64,000 bases of DNA from Rotaria socialis (lineage: Eukaryota > Rotifera > Eurotatoria > Philodinida > Philodinidae). The notes beneath the pieces were generated by a model, which did not search any database, had not been told where the DNA came from, and worked only from the letters and a program-made list of their open reading frames with translations. The translations under genes and the position numbers were made by a program. Shown here in pieces: positions 50,636 to 63,355 of this stretch. Every line of letters begins with the position of its first letter. The stretch's first letter is position 1. Location of the stretch: positions 1 to 64,000 of the forward strand of contig CAJNYU010002250.1 in the NCBI GenBank assembly GCA_905331475.1, written 5' to 3'.

Positions 50636-51380
50636 AAGCACTGAATATGTTTCAATCGATTAGTTATTTATATAATTTTAATATTTATCTATTTTTTACG
50701 GCACTCTATTATATTCTTTATGGGATTCATATTGTTCTTTTTTTTTAAATTTAGTCATATCCTGCATTTGTCTATGTTGACCGATATTAAAATGATACAA
50801 ACTGGGCATGAAACTAATTTCTATCGGCAACAATCTGGAAGAAAGTCATTCATACAGAATAAAAACTAATCGATAGATTATTATGTCCTATATCATATTT
50901 ATACGCGTGGGAATGCTTTACATCCAAGTGGTTTGAATTGATTCGTCCGTTTTGAAAAGATGAACGAGCATTTCGATATCACTGTTTAAAGAAGTCTTGT
51001 AATTGTAACTAGACAGATGCATTTTATTTCAGTACTTGTAAAAATTTTGTTTTCAGATAATTTTCGTTAAAGAAATTACAAAGTTTTGATTATCTGAGTT
51101 GTCAAGATGCGTATGTGTTTTGTTTAATTTTATATCGAGTAACTTCTTTCGTATTCTCAACCAACAGTTACATTTCTTCTTAGGTTGTAATCAATTCTTT
51201 TGTTTTTGTTTGCTCTTTTCTTTTCTTTCTTTCTAGATTCATTTTTCTTTTCTTAATCATATAGCAGCTTAGGCTTCAATAAAATACATTTGTACATATC
51301 TACGATATTTTAACTGAAATTCAATGATACATTCTTCAAACTCTAGTCTTTCTTTATTTTTCACTAATTAAAGATAAATC
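50636..51380. other. Spacer between paralogues 1 and 2
   Basis: No supported gene. AT-rich, presumably the 3' end of member 1 and the promoter of member 2. Confidence 0.45.
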
Positions 51381-51907
51381 ATGTCGTCATCAGCTTGTTC
51401 ACAGAATTCAACATGCCGTTCTAATAGTCGTTCGGCATCTAATTCTACTCCGAATATCGGCAGAATTGTTGGCGTTGCGATGGCATCTATATTAGCACTT
51501 TGTATCTTTATATGTGTTATTGTAATTACTTATTTCGTCTGTTGTAGAAAGAAGCGTCTATTACAAATTTGGGCTCAACCTTGGCTACCATCACGTCACA
51601 ATGGACCACCGATGCCTATGAATCCTTATATATATATTATCCACAAAGATATACGCCGCCATTAAAAGTAGACCAACGAACACTAGTAGAAACGCAACCA
51701 CCTGCTTATGAAATGCCAAGCACGATTGACAATCGAACTCTAACTCCTATTGAAAATCCACCTGAAAATCGAGTTCAAAGTCCAGCCGTACATCAAACTC
51801 AAAGCTCGAGTGCAAATCAAACTCATAGCTCTAGTGAAAAGAGAACTCAAAGTCCAAGTGATAATAGAACTCGTAGCACAATGGAAAATCCGACTGAATA
51901 TACTTGA
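51381..51907 (+). CDS. Small single-pass membrane protein, member 2 (apparent frameshift)
   Basis: Starts MSSSACSQNSTCRSNSRSAS, then a membrane helix near residues 26-52 and CCRKKR just inside the membrane. As written, the frame stops at 51665 after 94 residues. The second frame, open to 51907, continues with a tail that fits the family: TQPPAYEMPS (PPxY) and Ser/Thr/Asn-rich repeats. The switch falls in a TATATATATA run at about 51625-51636; one fewer TA unit would join the frames into 174 residues. So either the TA repeat has slipped (an allele, a sequencing error or a true loss of the tail), or a cryptic splice restores it. The tail contains about five 8-residue units of the form NRTQSxSx, a 24-bp repeat at about 51766-51890. 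Confidence 0.55.
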
Positions 51908-52820
51908 TTATTTGTTGATATTCTGCATGAAAAAAAACATTACAGATAAACAATCTGTGATTTTCTATGCGTCATTCAAACGATGAAACTATTGTGAAAA
52001 AGCTTAAATTTATTTCGATTATTAATTATTGGAGTAATTAAAAAAACATCAGTAGCTTTTTATAAATTACGTTGAATAAATGTTTGTATTATACATATAT
52101 GGATCGTGAAATAAATAAATAAATAAATAAATAAATATATATATATAGAGATAGATAGATACATGAATTGTATTTATTTGTTTTTGCATTGATCATCTGC
52201 ACAATCACGCGAGAAGTAAAAGTAACAATCATCCTTTTATGAATTCTAGCTTGTTCATTTTCGAATGATCTTCTATTACAAATCTATACTCTTTTTCTTC
52301 TAAAACAAAGATTTTTGCACTAATTTTCTATTATTAAAGTACAATAACTAACCTTTTGTTTTGCTGAAAATGACGTTTTTGCAATTTAAACACTCCGTAG
52401 ACACATTAAGAATCCAAGTTATTCTGTTTAGAATATCAGCTTGCTTTCAGTTTCAGAAAAAAAGCATGCCTCAAGATTTGAAATCCTTTTTTTAAAGTTG
52501 TTTTTCAAAGGACAATAGTGTTATTTGATGGAGAGAACTTAGCAGTAGCTCAATTTTGCTCGAAAACATCGACATCATCCGTTGTTTTGAATAATTAAAA
52601 TACAATGGACTTTGAAGCTATAGTAAATTTAATTATATCCATTCCTCCCTTACAACGTACCCATTGTTTTTTCCTATTGAATCAATAAATCGTTGCCTGT
52701 TCGCTTGTCCTTTTCTTTCTCTATAGCAAACGTATCAAATATTCCTTGTCATGAAATTTTAATAATAAATCGTCATATTCATCATTACTTTTCTTTTTTG
52801 GCTTTTCAAAGGCGTGATTT
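51908..52820. other. Intergenic region with ATAA microsatellite
   Basis: No gene seen. An AAAT tetranucleotide run at about 52109-52136 is followed by TA and GATA units to about 52160. Confidence 0.5.
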
Positions 52821-53138
52821 TTAAAAGATTGTGTAATTTATGTAACACGAAAAACATATAATATCAGCATCACTAAGCACTACTTGCAACACACAGTTGC
52901 TAATTTTGTATCTAAAAACAACTGATTTGACTGCAATTGGTGGATGATAGATGCATGGGGTTTTTGTACCAGGAGTCCAATAAACAATAAAATCGATGTT
53001 AAATAGTTTTAAGTATGAGTGAACTTTTTCTTTAGATGGAAAATTTAGACAATTACAATTTCTTGGTTGAATTTGTTTTACTGAATGTATTTCGATTAAT
53101 AAAATCATTAGTATGCCTACTTTTCTATAAGAAAACAA
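52821..53138 (-). CDS. Possible small secreted cysteine-containing protein
   Basis: A single open frame of 105 residues on the minus strand. It begins MFSYRKVGILMILLIEIHS, which looks like a cleavable signal peptide. The mature part has six Cys (CNCLNF, PCIYHPP, SNCVLQ, ICFSC) and a composition typical of real protein rather than random AT-rich translation, including KEKVHSYLKLFNIDFIVYW. No family is recognised. It lies between two members of the membrane-protein cluster but on the opposite strand. A missing upstream or downstream exon is possible. Confidence is modest because it rests only on frame length and the leader. Confidence 0.4.
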   Translation of the reverse strand: MFSYRKVGILMILLIEIHSVKQIQPRNCNCLNFPSKEKVHSYLKLFNIDFIVYWTPGTKTPCIYHPPIAVKSVVFRYKISNCVLQVVLSDADIICFSCYINYTIF

Positions 53139-53879
53139 GATAAAGATAAAATCTAGCGATTTTACAAACTTTGTCTATAGATCATGATATTTTTTGTTAA
53201 TAATTATATTGCAACAAAAAAAACAGATCGAATGAAATAAAATTTAATATAGAAAAAAGCACGTAGTCGATGCTACATAATATGATATTCTATTTCAGCT
53301 TTTATTTTTGTAGTACTGTTGACTAACAAATATAGTGAGAAAATTCTAAATGTCAACTAGATATTCGGATTTACTAAAGTTATATATTTAAATAGTCTAG
53401 ATGCTGAATACGGAAGATGCAACACAGAAGAATAAGTGAATAATGACACTTATATACGAGCGGAAAAATGAATCAATGGCAATCAAACTCTTTAGGATAT
53501 TTAAAAATTCACAATATGCTCATGGTTCTCTCAAATATAATTCTGTCTATGATTGATCTGAAATAAAGTCGAATGGTGTCTAATTTATCTCAATAGAAGT
53601 TTGCAAAGATTTCCTTAAGCATATAAATACATTCTTTTTTGTTGTACCATACGTTGGATTTCTTGCTTTTCGGCGATGTAAAATAGAAAAGTTTTTTCTT
53701 TTTGACGTCTTTTCTTTTTCATTTCTATACTTGAATCCTTTTATAAACAAGTGCATTCTTTCGAATGTTAGAATAAACAATATTGAATTCAAAACGTGTC
53801 TGTTCTCTCACTAGTAGGAAACAAATTATTTTGAAGCATATTACACATCTTGTCCACTATTGCTTAGCATTATTCTAAA
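53139..53879. other. Intergenic region
   Basis: No supported gene; the 70-codon minus-strand frame at 53580-53792 is low complexity. Likely contains divergent promoters for the 52821 and 53880 frames. Confidence 0.4.
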
Positions 53880-54224
53880 ATGTCAAGTGTTGGCAGTTTC
53901 AGTACTACAGATCTTGTTAGTATTATCGTCGGAGGTGTCTTAGGTCTTGCTACTGTGATCGGTCTTGCTTTTACTATTTATTCAATGTGTTGTAAGAAGA
54001 ATAATCCACCACAAGTAGCACCTCAAAACCATCCACCCTCTCAACCATACGGTCCTTACGGTCAACCTATGTATAGTGGATATTACCCACCACCCCCGCC
54101 GCCAGCCTCATATAATCAACAAGCGCAAATACAGCAACCCATCAATCAACAATCAATGCCCAGTGATAAGCCGTCAAATTATGCTGCTGCACATCCTGGA
54201 AGTAATTCAAATGGAAAAACTTGA
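53880..54224 (+). CDS. Small single-pass membrane protein, member 3 (Pro/Tyr-rich tail)
   Basis: 114 residues, single exon. The outer part is only about 13 residues (MSSVGSFSTTDLV), followed by a Gly/Val/Ile-rich helix (SIIVGGVLGLATVIGLAF) and then SMCCKKNN, the Cys-Cys-basic boundary shared with member 2. The tail is rich in Pro, Tyr, Gln and Asn (PYGPYGQP, GYYPPPPPP, NQQAQIQQP). Without a cleavable signal it is probably inserted N-out through its own helix. The Cys pair is a plausible palmitoylation site, and the poly-Pro run could bind SH3, WW or EVH1 domains. It lacks the exact PPxY near the C-terminus seen in members 1 and 2. Function unknown; family relation is inferred from layout and the membrane-boundary motif rather than from strong sequence identity. 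Confidence 0.7.
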   Translation: MSSVGSFSTTDLVSIIVGGVLGLATVIGLAFTIYSMCCKKNNPPQVAPQNHPPSQPYGPYGQPMYSGYYPPPPPPASYNQQAQIQQPINQQSMPSDKPSNYAAAHPGSNSNGKT

Positions 54225-54675
54225 ATACTATGTATTGCTTATGCTATGAACAGAAATCTAAATAGAGATTTTTTCAAATTATATACATTTTTATACAAGT
54301 TTTTTTATTAAATAAACAAACACTTGGACTATACTTTTTTTATTATATCATTTTCAATTTAGAAAAAATAATGTTGCTTTGTTTTTCAAAATTTTCATAG
54401 TAAAATAATGAAAAGATATCATTCCTCGATGAGAAATTTGAGCAAGTCACATAGAAAATTTAATAAAGCATTGACGTAAATCTATGCGTGATAGTATATT
54501 AAGTTATTTTTTCAAATAAATATTTATCATATAAATTCATTAAAAACATGTTATACAGCTTCCTCTTTTTGTTGTCCATATGTTTGAAATCATGCTTACG
54601 GAATATTGATCTAACGATGATAAAATGTTGAGAAGTAAATTCATGTAACAGACGAATTTTTTAATAGTTGCCATC
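54225..54675. other. Spacer before the polycystin-like gene
   Basis: AT-rich, no gene seen. AATAAA-type signals near 54310 probably end member 3. Confidence 0.45.
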
Positions 54676-57600
54676 ATGTTCCCTGTGTGGAAAATTGTTG
54701 TGCTACTTTGTAAGTATGGTGGACTTCGTTTGACTTTAATTGATTGAATTTAAATAGTCATTATTATCGATGATCGAAATTTGATTCTGGCCTATACGGA
54801 TGATATACTGTCATTTGATCATAAAAGTACGTAGGCTAAAAAAATTAACTTAGACAAAACGACACAGTTTTAAAGTACACCTAGAAGATAATACTGTTTG
54901 TTTGATAATTCATAATAAAACATTTTTTTGTATTTTCGTTGACAAAGATGGAATTTTCAATCCATTCGAATATGGTCTACACAAAGAGCAAATTCAACAT
55001 CCCAAAATATGTTTAAAAGAAGGTCAGTGTAGAAAAATACAATTAAAAAAATTATTCATCATAAAACAAGAAATAAAATCTTTAGATAATTTTCATGATT
55101 TAAAAGTAGATGCAGTTTGTCGTTCAAATCAACCAAGTCACTTTAGTTATAATAAAAATAATTTTGAAAACATATTTGAACACGATAGTCTTCTTGATGC
55201 ATTCACTTTACAAACGAATTTGATCGACGTACAAAATATTGATACAAATGAAAATATGCATTGGCGACAACAAATTGTAAATAGAATATAATTCATTATT
55301 AATAAACTTCTTTAAAATTTACAGATTAATTCATTGGATTCACAATTACAAAACATTGTGGATGAACTCAACGAAAATTCAAATATTAGTGAAAGATTTC
55401 AATGGAATTCTCCAGCGACTTCTATCACTATGGAAAAAGTGTCACCAAATAATCTAGCAGGAAAACATCTACTTCAAGCAAATGGTGCTGATGTTCGATT
55501 TCCACAATTGAATATTAATAAATCTGCTGTAATCAAAGTGAGAAGAACAATTTTTCTTTCTTTCAAATATACACTTTTGCTTGTTGTCTATTCAGTTAAT
55601 TACCTTACCATATTCATCAGTTGTTTCATTAACGTTACACGACCAATATGGTAAAATAATGCATATTAAAAATACAACAGATCCCTTCGAAATTGTCATA
55701 CCACGTAAAACTAATACTATAATGCCGCCTATGTTCCGTGAAAACGTTACATTATCACCGAATAATTTAAAATTTAAATTTTATTCAGTTAATTTAACAC
55801 ATGACGTTAATTTATCAATTTCACTTCACATTGACATCGAGCCGGAAAACAAAGATCTTTCCTATTTATTTATTATTCGTTTTAATGGAGCACCTAATTA
55901 CGAAGCAAACCTTATTGATGATTGGAAACTCATGTGTCCAAAAGGTTATTTTATAACTATTCAAATTTATGATTAAAGCAAAAAGACTATTTTTAAATTT
56001 TATTTAGATCGAAAATCTAATACTTCAAAATATACATACTTTATAGATAACACTCGAATTTCACATCATCAATGGGCTATTGTTGGTATTCGTGAAATGA
56101 AACAATGTAATAAAGATAATCTTAGTGATAGTATTCAGTTTTCCTCGGATTATTCTATTCGTATTTATACATCCGGCTGTTATTATCTTGATAGTAATAA
56201 TAATTGGCAATCAGATGGATTGAAAGTAAGAAAAAGGAAAATAACGATCAAGATTTTCATTATTGTAATTAGGTTGGACCTAAAACAAGTGAAACTTTTA
56301 CACAATGTTATTCAACACATTTGACAACATATGCTGCAGGCTTTGTTGTACTGCCGGATCCTATTCCTTGGCATGCATTAGATTTTAACCCAGCAAACAA
56401 TGTAACAATTTACGTTACATTAAGCATTTTATTTGTACTATTTATTTTGACGATGATATTTTCATATTATAAAGATGGTGCGGATGCTAAAATGGTAATT
56501 TAAAAAAAAGGAATCATTTTCGTTGTGAACTGATTTAAGTTTTTTCCTGCAGCTCATGGTTGTGCCACTTCGTGATAACAACCGAAATGATAAATATCTT
56601 TATCAATTAGTTGTATTTACTGGAATGAGAGCAAATGCTGGTACGAAATCAAAAGTAAGCAAAGCAAGAAATAGAATATGATAAAGAATTCATTAAAATA
56701 TTAGGTCCAATTTATTCTTTCGGGCAGCGAAGAAGAAACTTATGCAAGAAAATTAACTGCTGATAGACGAACACTATGTCGTGGATGTGTTGATTCGTTC
56801 ATTATGGCTGTTCCAAGGTTTGTTTATCAAAAATATTTTTAATTTGTTTTCATTAGGAATTTATCTACTTTTGGCTATGAAGATCGCTTGGTCAACTGAA
56901 TTTTCTACGTATTTGGCATGATAATTCTGGTCAAGGTTCAGATGCATCATGGTTTCTAAAATATATTGTAGTTCGAGATTTGCAAACGATGGAAACAACT
57001 TATTTTATCTGCGAAAAATGGTTAGCAGTTGAAGGAGACTCAGGAGAAGTAAGTTATTTTTAGTAATACTTCATTTAGATTTTATCCTATGAAGAAACGA
57101 TTTAAAGCTCTAGGAGAATAAAAGAAAAATTATTTTTTGAAAATAAGGAAACATTTCATAATAGTATAATCACAAAATTCTCAACCGTAATTCAATAGCC
57201 TGATAGATACGGTGTTCCCTTGGATTTCTTGCTGCAGGAAACATAGCTTTTTGGTTATGTTTAAAAATTAAACTTACTTTATTATAGATTGATGTGACGT
57301 TAAATGCAGCAGGTGAACTTGAACAAATAGAATTGAAACATGTTCTGTCAAAAAATGCTTATCGATCAATGGCTGATAATCATATATGGTTTTCGATTTT
57401 TGCTTATCATATACCATCCGCCATTCGTTTTACTCGTATACAACGATGTACTTGCTGTTTTGTAATACTTTCCATGAGTATGCTTATGAATCTTATGTTC
57501 TATGATGCAAGACAAGCAACATCGACGAATGAAGATAATGAATCCAGTTTATCACTTGGACCATTTCTTATATCCAAAGAAGAGGTTGTAACTTGTTTTT

Positions 57601-60600
57601 ACTCTATTTGAACTTCAGAAATCTTTAAAAATAGTGTGAGATATTTTAACAATGCAGACTTAAAATGTACTTCTAAGTATACTCAGATTCGTTTCTGAAG
57701 TTCAAATATTTGAATATATCATAATCTGTATTGAGCAATATTCGTAAATCAGCTATAAAATGAAGATATATTAACCAGCAAATATAGTGCACGATTTCTA
57801 AATTTTGTTTTGAGATACAAAGAATACACTAAAGATTACATCATTGATACGATATATTCATACGGGCTCAGTTAATAGATTTAGTTCAGTAGTGAAAAGT
57901 AATTGATATTAATGTATTAACAAACAAAGATAATATAAATGGCATAGAGTTCTCGGGAAAATTTATTAAAAAAAGTAATTTGTGTAAGGCTCTGCAGGAT
58001 TGAAGTGTAAAGTATTATATTATTACTTTTTTGAGTTGTACGATGTTTTTACTTGATATATTGTGGGACTTATTTCTTGATCATCGTTTTACATAGCTAA
58101 TCTTCAACAAATACAGTACGTAAGTGATTAAAATATAATTATAATATGACATCAATGTATGTTCTATGATGTTATACTTACAGCTTCTATCACGATAATT
58201 GCCATCGAGAAGCAAGAGAAAGGAACTTTGCTAAGATAACTGTTCTATACGTAGAATCGAAGATTCAAATTTCTATTCCTATGCTTCAATATATCTAGCA
58301 GTTCATATTTCCTCTAACAATTTCAATAAAACTCATAATAAAAGCAATTCTATCATCTAATATAATCGATTTCAGTCAACAATATTTTTTTAATAGGAAA
58401 AAAACCGTTATCTATTTAGATCAGCATTAGTATTTTTTCGGAACTCATTATATTCTTTCCAAGTTTATTTCTGGTCACTCTATTTCGCCGATCAAAACCA
58501 CGACATCCTCGAGTAATATCTCCTGTTGCTGAAGCACTTCAAAATATCCGAGGTAAAGAGCCAAGTACAAAAACTGCATCTCATTTGGTTCAAGTTAAAG
58601 AAAAAAAATTTTATTTTCCATGGTGGTGTTTAATACTTGCTTATGTTCTTTCATTATTAATGGTTTTGACTTCGATATTTTTCATACTCGTGCGAAGTGC
58701 TCAATATAAAGATAAAAAAATACGTAAATGGATTAGTTCAGTTCCGACCAGCTTTTTCGCTTCTGTACTTCTTACTCAACCACTAAAAGTACTTTCACTG
58801 GCATTCTTATTTATGTGTCTTTGTCGAAAAAAATCTCAAACTGAAGCTTTTATTGAACATCAAGATCCCGTTGAAGATTTTACAGTTTCAAGTGAAGATG
58901 CACATAAGAAATTTCCAGTAAAAATTAAAAGCAAAATGCTGCTCTTTTACTTTTCATCATTATGAAGTTTTGTTTTTTTTGCTTTTAGCCAAAATCTCTT
59001 CTAGCTAAAATTCATCTCGATCCTTCTCGTGCAAAACGTGAAAAAGCTGCCTTAAAGATATTACGCGAAAATCGTCTGAAAGAAATGAAATCATGGGCCA
59101 TTTTACGTGAATTATTTTTTCTTTTATTGTTTCTTGGAGTTCTTTATGCAATCAGCTTTGCTAATCGTGATGTTGGAAGTGCACATCACATGGTTGATCA
59201 TTTACGAAAGGAATATTTAGGCTCGGATCTTTCTCGTGGATTCGAACGTTCTAAAAGAGGAAATAAATATGCCGTGGTGTCTGGAAGTATTCTATCAGTT
59301 GTAGATTACTGGAAATGGTTACAAGATGATTTTCCTAATAAATATATACTAACGCGATGGAATGATTATAGTACAACAGCAAAAGTATTACAAAAAATGA
59401 CTAAAACAAATAGAGTCATTGGTTGGCCTACATTAAGACAATTACGCGTTAAGAATGGTATGTAGATATTAACTTGGTGCTGATGTAAATATGGAGATAT
59501 TTTCGAAGTCAAAAGTGGACGCGACGTATTCTATTGAATATGTTTTCTGAGATAGAGACGATAAAGATACATTGAATCGTATATCGATATCTATTTTTTA
59601 TCTAGTCTATTTTGAAGGTTTTTGATCGAGATTTTGTAGCAACTAGCGTATCAATTGAGGAGATTATAATCAATCTGGAATAAACAGATATACGTCGAAA
59701 CGGGCAAGTAAACATTCTAGAAAATTAGACAAATCTTAGATTTTCATACTGAATTTTTGGAAAATTATACATTCGTTACTGAAAATTCATAGCCGTCTTG
59801 TTAAGAAATGGCTGTGAGAATAGCTACTTTTTTCTTATTTTTATAATAGACAATTTCTCTGAAATCATTTTAGAAGATACTTTGAGCAAGTCTACGATGA
59901 ATTATTCGATGCGATTTAAGCTTTTTCTTAACGATGGAATTTATATTAAGAAATCGCTCATAAAATACTCATCAGTTTTTCTTTTCAAAACTAACATTAA
60001 CTACTTTTTCATACATACATATATTATCGTTATCTCAGTTTCCATGAATATATGTAGAACTATGTTCATACGTTACATAAAATGAAATGCTTTTAGACAC
60101 ATGCCCAAGAACTGTGCTACAAGGTCAAATGGACATTGATGATTGTAATCTACCTTATACTTGGTATAATGAAGCTAAAATTCCATTTGGCTTTAATATC
60201 TATGCGAATGATTCACCAAAATTTCTTAAAACTTTTACTTATCAACCAAGTGAAGATTATACATTAGTTTATTCAACACCCCATGCAACCTACATGCCAG
60301 GTGGTTACATTCATGAAATACAAGGAGACTCGAATGATACCATTAGAAATGGATTTCTTTATCTTCAAAATCATCGTTGGATTGATCGATATACTCGAGC
60401 AGTTTTTCTAACGCTTGCTCTATATAATCCAAATGCTAATTTATTTGTTCATTGTTCATTTATTCTTGAACAATTGCCTGATATAAGACAGGTTATTTTT
60501 CGAGCATCATTTCAACCATTTAGACTTGTTCAATTATATACAGGAGCCGATCTTATCTATTGTTTTATTTATCTTATTCTAATTATTTATTATATGGTGA

Positions 60601-61971
60601 AAGAAATTAAACTTTTAATAAAAAAACGCCAAAATTATATAAAAGAATTTTGGTCATACATCAATTGGGGCATTATTGTATGTTCATGGGCTGCCGTTGT
60701 GATACATATTTTTCGACAAACAGAAATGAAGAAATTATCAAATTCATTGAAAAGTGTTAAAGGACTCAGGCCAATAAGTTTAACATTTTTCGCTTACCTT
60801 GATACTCTCTTAACTTATCTACTTGGTTTTTGCTGTTTTTTTGGCACTATTAAGATGTGAGTACAAATTTTTAAGGAGAATTTATAAAAGCTAAAAACGA
60901 TATGGTGTCCATTGAGCGAAAATAAAAATAGCGAAATGTATTTTCAGCGAAAAAAAAGCGCGAAAATTATAACAGCAAAAAACATTTTCAGCGGATATCT
61001 CTTCGCTCAAACTTTTTTCGCTGGTTTACCCCCATACCTCTTTTAAACCATGATACTATTGATATACAGTCTTGGATAAATTACATATAAATTGTATTTG
61101 TCGCCATCTGTGATAGGTATCCTTTAAACAATTTATACTTAAAATTAGAAAAACAAGACAATTTTTAATCTTTTGATTTTATTAAATCATTTCCAATGGA
61201 TATTTTCAATACGAGCTTCATTGATTTTCAAATTCTTTGGTCTCAGCATGATTCCTATTTGATAAAATCCTAGTTATTTTAAATTCATATGTATATATAT
61301 ATATATATATCAAGTATATGTTATTTTAGACTTCGTCTGCTTCGTATTAATCGCCATTTGTCACTATTAACATTAACATTAAAAAAGTCTGCTAAACAAT
61401 TGTTGGGTTTTTTTCTTATATTTGTAGTGATATTTGTTGCTTTCAATTCATTATTTTATTTATTATACCATTCCTATGTAAGACAATATTCATCATGGTT
61501 AGATACAGCGTTAACCTGTTTTCAAATGAGTTCAAGGCACTTATCGACAATACCTGATTTAAAGAAGATCGATACATTCATAGCTGCCGTGTCTTTGTTT
61601 TTATTTATTTTACTCGTCGTATTTATGCTCACGACTATGTTTGTATCAATTATAGTTGATAATTTCAACATTGTACGTCGTGAGCCATTCAATCATGAAA
61701 ATGAAGTCGAATTAGTTCACTTTACTATTGATAAAATAAGACAATGGCTAAGTAATTAACAATTATTTTGAATAAACACGAGCTAACTTTATTTCATTAG
61801 GTATGTCTACACGAAAACGAAAAATTCAAACAAAAACAAATCCCGTAACTGAATTTCCGGAGAAAATCGATGAACTGATACTTGCCGTTGATAAAGTAAA
61901 TTGTATTAATAAATTTTTTTTTTAATTTCTGTCTATTTATTTTTTAGTTATACGGCAATACAAAACGCTAA
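54676..61971 (+). CDS. Polycystin-1-like protein (GPS, PLAT, 11 membrane helices)
   Basis: About 17 exons, roughly 1,500 residues. Start at 54676 (MFPVWKIVVLL leader, then an exon to about 54833); the second donor is inferred from phase. A short ectodomain (54.87-56.3 kb) ends in a GPS-like cleavage motif, CYYLDSNNNW then CYSTHLTTYAAGF, with the HLT site. TM1 is at 56.4 kb, followed by a PLAT domain (YQLVVFTGMRANAG, FLRIWHDNSGQGSDASWFLK, 56.6-57.3 kb), TM2-TM6 (57.4-59.2 kb), and the polycystin outer domain (YWKWLQDDFPNKY, then CPRTVLQGQMD and WYNEAKIPFGF). TM7-TM11, with the channel-like core, run from 60.5 to 61.7 kb, and a short basic tail ends at 61971. In animals these proteins pair with polycystin-2 channels in cilia or sperm and sense mechanical or ligand cues. 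The large PKD/REJ/lectin ectodomain of vertebrate PKD1 is absent. No PKD2 partner lies in the window. Longer introns at 57585-58430, 59457-60094 and 60857-61329 break the otherwise compact pattern. Confidence 0.85.
60903..61037. mobile_element. Small AGCGAAAA-word element in a polycystin intron
   Basis: About 135 bp. The left part reads GGTGTCCATTGAGCGAAAAT. The right part, inverted, reads GGTATGGGGGTAAACCAGCG, then AAAAAAG. GCGAAA-type words recur through it (AGCGAAAT, AGCGAAAAAA, GCGCGAAAA, and inverted TTCGCTC, TTCGCTGG). The ends are imperfect, so this is a degraded copy of a word-dense inverted-repeat element. Confidence 0.4.
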
Positions 61972-63355
61972 TCATCGATTTACAATTAATGAGATACAAT
62001 TATTTGCAATCATATTTTGCTTTTGTTTGTGTAGTGAGCCAAGAATAATTTATGTTGCTTAAATAAACAGCTACTGATTAAAATCTAAGAAAAACATGAA
62101 AGCTATTTTTACAAAACAATACTTTGATATCAGTGATGCAATTTTTTAATAATACTCTCTGTCATGCTTGACGTAATGAATCACAAAATTGAACATTCTA
62201 ATGAATAATCAATTAAATTTCTTTATGAAGTTTTACGCGATCAGTTATACAAAAAGAGATGACGAAGAATTTTTAGATTTTGATGAATATAATGTGACAA
62301 ATACTTTTACTTGATCTCTGATTCATTTTTTAAATAACATATCTGAGTTGTTCAATTACTTTTATGTTGAGGCTAGCTCAGTAGTATATTGAAGGCTTCA
62401 ATGCTTATTTTATATTAACTTATTCAGTAGTGATTATTTTGGTTCAATATAGACTAACCTACCCAACAATGTCTAATCACAAAATTCAACTCAGAACCAA
62501 CGGCATGCTACTGCTAATAATTGACAGAGATATAAGTCAAAAGCGTTTTTTATTCTACTATATTTGCGTTTGCTCTTGAAGCATTTTTTCTTTTAAGTAG
62601 ATTAAAACTATAAATAAATTTAGTTTTATATGGCATTCTAAATTTGCTTTTCAAATTGGATTTAAAAGTGCCGTCAACAAATTTGTTTGATTTTAATCAA
62701 AATATTGGAAATAACCAATCAATTCTAATAGTGAGCATCATTCGATAATGCTTATGTAATCGATAATTATCGCGTTGCTACGATTCAACGATGAAGATTT
62801 TTTATCCTCTGCATATAAGCGTGCCATATATATATAGAGTGGTTGTTCCAAATTCCATCACGATATTCAAATCTGATAAAAAATATCGAATATCTCCGCT
62901 TCCCGAAGTCCGTTTGAGCTGATTTTTAGATTCCGGAATAGACAAAACATTTTTCTATCGAATTGTATAATTTTCATCAAGATACGATTCGTTTTGAGTG
63001 AGCAGCAACAAAGACACAAACACCTACTTTCATTTTTGTCCCGTTCTGCCCATGTCTTAATTACATCATTCCAGCCAAAATGCATAGGATTGGCATAAAA
63101 AACATGTTTTCACTCAGAATATCATAATTTTTTCGAAGGAAAATTACATCATTTGATTCAGGAGATCAAGCTCTATCGATTGATATGTTTCTTATTACGA
63201 ATAAATATATCTTTTATATATTTTTTCTCGTAACAATCAACTTTTTCGTGTGATGCAATTAAGTAGTGTAACTTAATTCCATCACACCACCTATTCCTCT
63301 TTCCTTATTTCATCATGTAATAGAAAATACATGTAAAATTGTTCATCATCAGTAA
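61972..63355. other. Intergenic region after the polycystin gene
   Basis: No supported gene. The 72-codon minus-strand frame at 62867-63085 shows no recognised domain. ATTCCATCAC occurs near 62855 and 63279, possibly remnants of another repeat, but I cannot pair the ends. Confidence 0.45.

Noticed and set aside
62867-63085. 72-codon minus-strand frame
   Set aside because: No recognised domain and no splice context; possibly a worn repeat fragment, but nothing supports a gene.
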